Source of the DNA: Micromonospora sediminimaris
GTDB taxonomy: Bacteria; Actinomycetota; Actinomycetes; Mycobacteriales; Micromonosporaceae
DNA length: 64,000 bases
Direction of reading: 5' to 3'
NCBI GenBank assembly: GCA_900112325.1
Contig: FOLJ01000013.1
Location: 156,095 to 220,094 of the forward strand
The stretch's first letter is position 1. Each line of letters starts with the position of its first letter. Below the pieces are notes generated by a model. It made no database searches. It had not been told where the DNA came from and saw only the letters and a list, made by a program, of their open reading frames with translations. The translations under genes and the position numbers were made by a program. Positions 60,005 through 64,000 of this stretch are shown here, in pieces.

Positions 60005-62619
60005 GAGGAAAGTGCCTCCAGGGCGGCATCGATGCGAGCCAGGTCGGCCTCGGCGACCGACAGTCGTTCGCGGATCTTGGATACGACGTGCTCGGGGGCT
60101 TTACCGACGAACGCCGGGTTGTCCAGCTTCGCCCGGGCCTGCGCCGCCTCCTTCTCCGCCGCCGCGCGATCCTTGGTCAACCGAGCCCGCTCGGCGGCAA
60201 CGTCGATCGAGCCTCGGGTGTCCAACGCGACACTTACCTCACCCGGCATGGCCAGCGTCGCACTGGCCTGGAAATCGTCACCGGCCGGATCCAGCCGCGC
60301 CAGCGACCGGATCAACGGCTCGTGCGCCGCCACACCGGCACCGGACAGTCCGTCGAGCCGCGCCGCGACCCGCTGGGTCGGGCGCAGGCCCTGGTCGGAG
60401 CGGAACCGGCGGACCTCGGTCACCACCCGCTGGAGGGTGGCCACCTCCGTCTCGGCCGCGTCGTCGATAAGCGCCCGGTCAGCCGTGGGCCAGGCTGCCG
60501 TCAGCACCGTCTCGCCGCCGGTGAGTGCCGTCCACAGTTCCTCCGTGACGAACGGGATCACCGGGTGCAGCAGCCGCAGCAACTGGTCCAGGACGTGACC
60601 GAGCACCCGGCGGCTGACCTCGGCCGGTTCGCCACCGCCGGCCAGCACCGGCTTGCTCAGCTCCACGTACCAGTCGCAGACGTCGTCCCAGGCGAAGTGG
60701 TACAGCAGGTCACAGACCTTCGCGAACTCGTACGACTCGAACTGCTCGTCGACCTCGGCGGTGACGTGGGCCAGCCGGGACAGGATCCACCGGTCGACGG
60801 TCGACAGCCGTCCGGCGTCCGGCATCGGGCCGTCGGTGTGCGCACCGTTGAGCAGCGCGAACCGGGTGGCGTTCCAGAGCTTGTTGCAGAAGTTCCGCGA
60901 GCCCTGGCACCAATCCTCGCTGACCGGCACGTCGCCGCCGGGGTTGGCGCCCCGGGCCAGGGTGAACCGGGTGGCGTCGGCACCGTACCTGTCGATCCAG
61001 TCCAGCGGGTCGACCACGTTGCCGAACGACTTGGACATCTTCTTGCCGTGCTCGTCGCGGACCATTCCGTGCAGGGCGATCACGTCGAACGGCTGCCGGC
61101 CGTCCATCGCGTACAGGCCGAACATCATCATCCGGGCGACCCAGAAGAACAGGATGTCGTACCCGGTGACCAGCACGCTGGTCGGGTAGAACTTCGCCAG
61201 GTCCGGGCTCTGCTCCGGCCAGCCGAGCGTGGAGAACGGCCAGAGGCCGCTGGAGAACCAGGTGTCAAGCACGTCCTCGTCCTGGTGCCAACCCTCGCCG
61301 GCCGGCGGTTGCTCGTCCGGGCCGACGCAGACCACCTCGCCGGCCGGGCCGTACCAGACGGGAATCCGGTGGCCCCACCAGAGCTGCCGGGAGATGCACC
61401 AGTCGTGCATGTTGTCGACCCAGGCGAAGTAGCGCTTGGCCAGTTCCGCCGGCTCGATGCGCACCCGACCGTCGCGTACCGCGTCGCCGGCCGCCTTGGC
61501 CAGCGGCGAGGTGTTGACGAACCACTGCAACGACAACCGCGGCTCGACGGTGGTACGGCACCGGGAGCAGTGACCGACGGCGTGCACGTACGGCCGCTTC
61601 TCGGCGACGACGCGTCCCTCGGCCCGCAACGCCGCCACGATCGCCGGTCGGGCCTCGAACCGGTCCAGGCCCTCGAACGGTCCGTGCGCGGTGATGACCC
61701 CCCGCTCGTCCATGATCGTCAGGCTGGGCAGGTCGTGCCGCTGCCCGATCTCGAAGTCGTTCGGGTCGTGCGCCGGGGTCACCTTCACCATGCCGGTGCC
61801 GAACGACGGATCGACGTGGGCGTCGCCCACGATCGGGATCCGCCGCCCGGTCAACGGCAGCTCGACCTCGGTGCCGATCAGGTGGCGGTACCGCTCGTCG
61901 TCCGGGTGCACGGCGACCGCCGTGTCGCCGAGCATCGTCTCCGCCCGGGTGGTGGCCACCACCACCTCGTCGCTGTACCGGATCGAGACCAGCTCGCCGT
62001 CGTCGTCGGTGTGCTCCACCTCGATGTCGGACAGCGCGGTGAGACAGCGCGGACACCAGTTGATGATCCGGTTCGCCCGGTAAATCAGGCCGTCGTCGTA
62101 CAGCTTCTTGAACATTGTCTGCACGGCGCGGGACAGGCCCTCGTCCATGGTGAAGCGCTCCCGGTCCCAGTCGACCGAGTCACCGAGCCGGCGCATCTGG
62201 CCCAGGATCGCTCCGCCGGACTCCGCCTTCCACTGCCACACCCGCTCGACGAACTTCTCCCGGCCCAGGTCGTGACGGGAGAGCCCCTGCGCGGCGAGCT
62301 GCCGCTCGACCACGTTCTGGGTGGCGATGCCAGCGTGGTCCATGCCCGGCAGCCAGAGCGCCTCGTAGCCCTGCATCCGCTTGCGCCGCACCAGCGCGTC
62401 CTGCACCGTGTGGTCGAGCGCGTGGCCCATGTGCAGCGAGCCGGTGACGTTCGGCGGCGGGATGACGATGGTGAAGGGCTGCCGCTCGCTGTCCGCGGCG
62501 GCGCGGAATCGACCGTCGGCTACCCACTGCTCGTACCGTCGCTGCTCTACCTCACTCGGCTGATACTGGCCGGCGAGGGTCGGGGCGTCGGGGCGGCGGG
62601 CATCCAGTCTCTCGGTCAC
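60001..62619 (-). CDS. valS: Valyl-tRNA synthetase
   Basis: 872 residues, GTG start. HIGH motif in PPPNVTGSLHMGHAL and KMSKS in GKKMSKSFGNVVDP; CP1 editing domain; anticodon-binding domain; C-terminal coiled coil (AAEKEAAQARAKLDNPAFV). Normal length. First gene of valS-folC-DUF4233. No T-box is seen upstream, unlike ileS. Start divergent from the protein at 62689. Confidence 0.97.
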   Translation of the reverse strand: MTERLDARRPDAPTLAGQYQPSEVEQRRYEQWVADGRFRAAADSERQPFTIVIPPPNVTGSLHMGHALDHTVQDALVRRKRMQGYEALWLPGMDHAGIATQNVVERQLAAQGLSRHDLGREKFVERVWQWKAESGGAILGQMRRLGDSVDWDRERFTMDEGLSRAVQTMFKKLYDDGLIYRANRIINWCPRCLTALSDIEVEHTDDDGELVSIRYSDEVVVATTRAETMLGDTAVAVHPDDERYRHLIGTEVELPLTGRRIPIVGDAHVDPSFGTGMVKVTPAHDPNDFEIGQRHDLPSLTIMDERGVITAHGPFEGLDRFEARPAIVAALRAEGRVVAEKRPYVHAVGHCSRCRTTVEPRLSLQWFVNTSPLAKAAGDAVRDGRVRIEPAELAKRYFAWVDNMHDWCISRQLWWGHRIPVWYGPAGEVVCVGPDEQPPAGEGWHQDEDVLDTWFSSGLWPFSTLGWPEQSPDLAKFYPTSVLVTGYDILFFWVARMMMFGLYAMDGRQPFDVIALHGMVRDEHGKKMSKSFGNVVDPLDWIDRYGADATRFTLARGANPGGDVPVSEDWCQGSRNFCNKLWNATRFALLNGAHTDGPMPDAGRLSTVDRWILSRLAHVTAEVDEQFESYEFAKVCDLLYHFAWDDVCDWYVELSKPVLAGGGEPAEVSRRVLGHVLDQLLRLLHPVIPFVTEELWTALTGGETVLTAAWPTADRALIDDAAETEVATLQRVVTEVRRFRSDQGLRPTQRVAARLDGLSGAGVAAHEPLIRSLARLDPAGDDFQASATLAMPGEVSVALDTRGSIDVAAERARLTKDRAAAEKEAAQARAKLDNPAFVGKAPEHVVSKIRERLSVAEADLARIDAALEALSS

Positions 62620-62688
62620 CCTGAAAGTCTACGGAGCGCTTCGACGGACCCGACGTGCGCCACCTGTCGTTCGCGTACGGTGTCGGCT

Positions 62689-63372
62689 ATGTCCGACGCA
62701 CATCTCAGTGCCCGCCAGCTCGACAAGGGCGCTCCGCCGGTCGAGCTGACCGACGAGCCGATCGAACTGGGCGACCGCGAGCCGGCAGACGCCACCGACC
62801 GGCCGGGCGTGCGGTCCCGGCGGCGACGTCTGGTCGTGGCGGCGCTCGCGATCATCGCGCTGGTGGGGGTGGGCGCGTTCGGCACCTGGGGCTGGCGGAT
62901 CGTGCAACAGAAGGACGCCCGGATCACCATCCCCGACCAGGTCGCCGGTCTTCGTCTGGACAGCAGCGACCGGGCTGCCAGCACCGCCGACTACCTGCGG
63001 AGCGGACTGGCTGCCGACATTCAGCTCGACAGCAGCTTCGGTGCCGTCTACCAGGACCCGGCCGACGCCCGGCGATCGGTTCTGATCTTCGGAGGCACCA
63101 CTCTGCTGTGGCAGCCTGAGCGGGATCTGGAAAGTCTGTTCGAGCTGATGGCAGACGAGACCGCAGCCGTGACCGGGCTCCGCGGCGTGTCGCCGGGGCG
63201 GCTGGGCGGCGTGATGAAGTGCGGCAGCACCGGCGGCGAGGGCGGCGATTTCGCCGTCTGCGGCTGGGCCGACCACGGCAGCGTGGTGCTGGCCATGTTC
63301 CCCGCCCGTTCGGTCGACGACTCCGCCGGTCTGCTGCGGCAGATCAGGGAGAGCATGCAGACCCGCGACTGA
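62689..63372 (+). CDS. Single-pass membrane protein, paralogue of 47237-48613
   Basis: 227 residues. A short cytoplasmic N-terminus with an Arg-rich turn (RSRRRR), one membrane segment (LVVAALAIIALVGVGAFGTWGW) and an outer domain (IPDQVAGLRL...FGAVYQD...VLIFGGT...CGSTGGEGGDFAVCGWADHGSVVLAMF...DSAGLLRQIRE). This matches the outer domain of the 47237 protein in order and in most anchor residues, including the paired Cys. No known family recognised. Divergent from valS with a 69-bp gap. Confidence 0.8.
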   Translation: MSDAHLSARQLDKGAPPVELTDEPIELGDREPADATDRPGVRSRRRRLVVAALAIIALVGVGAFGTWGWRIVQQKDARITIPDQVAGLRLDSSDRAASTADYLRSGLAADIQLDSSFGAVYQDPADARRSVLIFGGTTLLWQPERDLESLFELMADETAAVTGLRGVSPGRLGGVMKCGSTGGEGGDFAVCGWADHGSVVLAMFPARSVDDSAGLLRQIRESMQTRD

Positions 63373-63468
63373 CGGCTGCGGGGCGGCTGACTCGGATGCT
63401 CGTGCGACGGCTGCCGCGCCCTCCCTCGGGCGCGACCGGCCACGCTGAGACTGACCCGCCGCGTCCGG

Positions 63469-63639
63469 TCAGCCCGGACGGGCGTGCCGCACCGGCGTGG
63501 CCAGCCTGGCAAGGGCCACCAGGAGGACTCCGCCGCCGGCGAGAAGACACACCAGGGGTACGCCGTACACCTCGGCACCCCAGGTGACGACGGCCGCGCT
63601 TATCGGCCCGAGAGCGTAGTGGGTCGCCCAGAAACGACT
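63469..63639 (-). pseudogene. C-terminal remnant of a membrane transporter (MFS-like)
   Basis: About 56 codons on the minus strand read SRFWATHYALGPISAAVV... with one and a half hydrophobic helices (VPLVCLLAGGGVLLVALARLA) and an ordinary stop. There is an in-frame stop directly upstream, inside the rRNA terminator, and no start. The residues look like the last helix of an MFS permease. The rest appears lost at the rRNA boundary. The plus-strand gap 63373-63468 holds nothing recognised. Confidence 0.5.
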
Positions 63640-63670
63640 TCAGGGCCACCCCGTTTGGGGTGGCCCTGAA
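63639..63670 (-). terminator. rRNA operon terminator
   Basis: Perfect stem TTCAGGGCCACCCC and GGGGTGGCCCTGAA with a GTTT loop, 11 bp beyond the 5S 3' end on the minus strand. Confidence 0.9.
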
Positions 63671-63681
63671 ATCGAAGAATG

Positions 63682-63800
63682 TCCGGCGGTGTCCTACTCT
63701 CCCACACCCTCCCGGGTGCAGTACCATCGGCGCTGGAGGGCTTAGCTTCCGGGTTCGGAATGAGACCGGGCGTTTCCCCTCCGCCATGACCGCCGTAACC
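63682..63800 (-). rRNA. rrf: 5S ribosomal RNA
   Basis: Minus-strand sequence begins GGTTACGGCGGTCATGGCG and ends GGTGTCCTACT-complement with CACCGCCGGAC; the loop B/C region (CCCGGTCTCATTCCGAACCCGG) and the closing helix match bacterial 5S. About 119 nt; ends are accurate to a few bases. Confidence 0.93.
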
Positions 63801-63812
63801 TTATCAACATGT

Positions 63813-63854
63813 CAAACAACACCAACACCAACACGCTTGTTGGGGTGTTGTTTG
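63813..63854 (-). other. Stem-loop in the 23S-5S spacer
   Basis: CAAACAACACC and GGTGTTGTTTG form a perfect 11-bp outer stem, with CCAACA/TGTTGG inside. AT-rich relative to its surroundings. Probably an RNase III-type processing site freeing 5S from 23S. Confidence 0.6.
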
Positions 63855-63892
63855 TTTGTTGTGAGTTACACAGTGGACGCGTAGCAACTTTG

Positions 63893-64000
63893 ATAGTCAA
63901 GTCCTCGGCCTATTAGTACCGGTCAACTGAACCCGTTACCGGGCTTACATTTCCGGCCTATCAACCCAGTCGTCTAGCTGGGGGCCTTACCCCCACAAAG
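63893..64000 (-). rRNA. rrl: 23S ribosomal RNA, 3' end (partial)
   Basis: Minus-strand sequence TAAGCCCGGTAACGGG, GTTCAGTTGACCGGTACTAA and TAGGCCGAGGACTTGAC is the conserved 3' terminal domain of 23S rRNA. The gene continues past the right edge. The 3' end is placed near 63893. Confidence 0.92.

Noticed and set aside
60088..63372. Very long plus-strand open frame (over 1000 codons) opposite valS
   Set aside because: Only its last 227 codons (from 62689) look like a protein; the rest is an antisense shadow caused by high GC at third positions. Similar long frames opposite ileS (49409-52786) and rne (40597-43728) were rejected for the same reason.

Overview
The window is high-GC DNA from an actinobacterium. 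Gene content and order (era/ybeY/phoH, hrcA-dnaJ, rpsT-holA-comEC-comEA, rsfS-nadD, obgE-rpmA-rplU-rne, folC-valS), GTG starts, 4-bp start/stop overlaps and lineage-style hypothetical proteins fit the Micromonosporaceae (Micromonospora/Salinispora type). It is a core chromosomal region; no prophage, insertion sequence or CRISPR array was seen. Most genes are on the minus strand in compact operons, separated by short plus-strand accessory genes.

Layout. 1-1.5 kb: end of a DUF4097-type protein and a membrane acyltransferase. 1.6-12 kb: heat-shock/ribosome-assembly block read leftward, hrcA (with a CIRCE operator), dnaJ, rsmE, HIT protein, an inserted beta-lactamase-like hydrolase, phoH (interrupted by a 357-residue intein), ybeY, CNNM/CBS protein, a degenerate cytidine-deaminase-like protein and era. 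12-18 kb: DUF4870 protein, hemW, enoyl-CoA hydratase, lysozyme-like protein, PhyH dioxygenase, MOSC protein, small stress membrane protein. 18-27.6 kb: lepA, DUF4240 protein, phosphotransferase, rpsT, holA, comEC, comEA. 27.8-34 kb: SDR, DegV, phosphatase, rsfS, nadD, pepN. 34-37 kb: accessory genes including a CYP152-like P450. 37.4-47 kb: obgE, rpmA, rplU, a lipoprotein, RNase E/G, the TIGR03936/TIGR03960 radical-SAM pair and a TMEM175 channel. 47-63 kb: membrane/secreted proteins, plsC-like acyltransferase, ileS with a T-box leader, phoD, an ECF41 sigma factor with its carboxymuconolactone-decarboxylase partner, ndk, a VOC fusion, folC, valS. 63.5-64 kb: a transporter remnant, then 5S and the 3' end of 23S rRNA on the minus strand.

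Main points of interest: a class 3 (Ala1, Trp-Cys-Thr triad) intein with LAGLIDADG motifs placed beside the PhoH Walker B region; an ultrashort-stem T-box in front of ileS with an AUC specifier; an ECF41 system with two candidate self-promoters; a TIGR03936 gene whose only well-placed initiator appears to be ATC; a CYP152-type peroxygenase with the Gln/Arg-Pro signature; a membrane-anchored VOC fusion; and two paralogous single-pass proteins about 15 kb apart.
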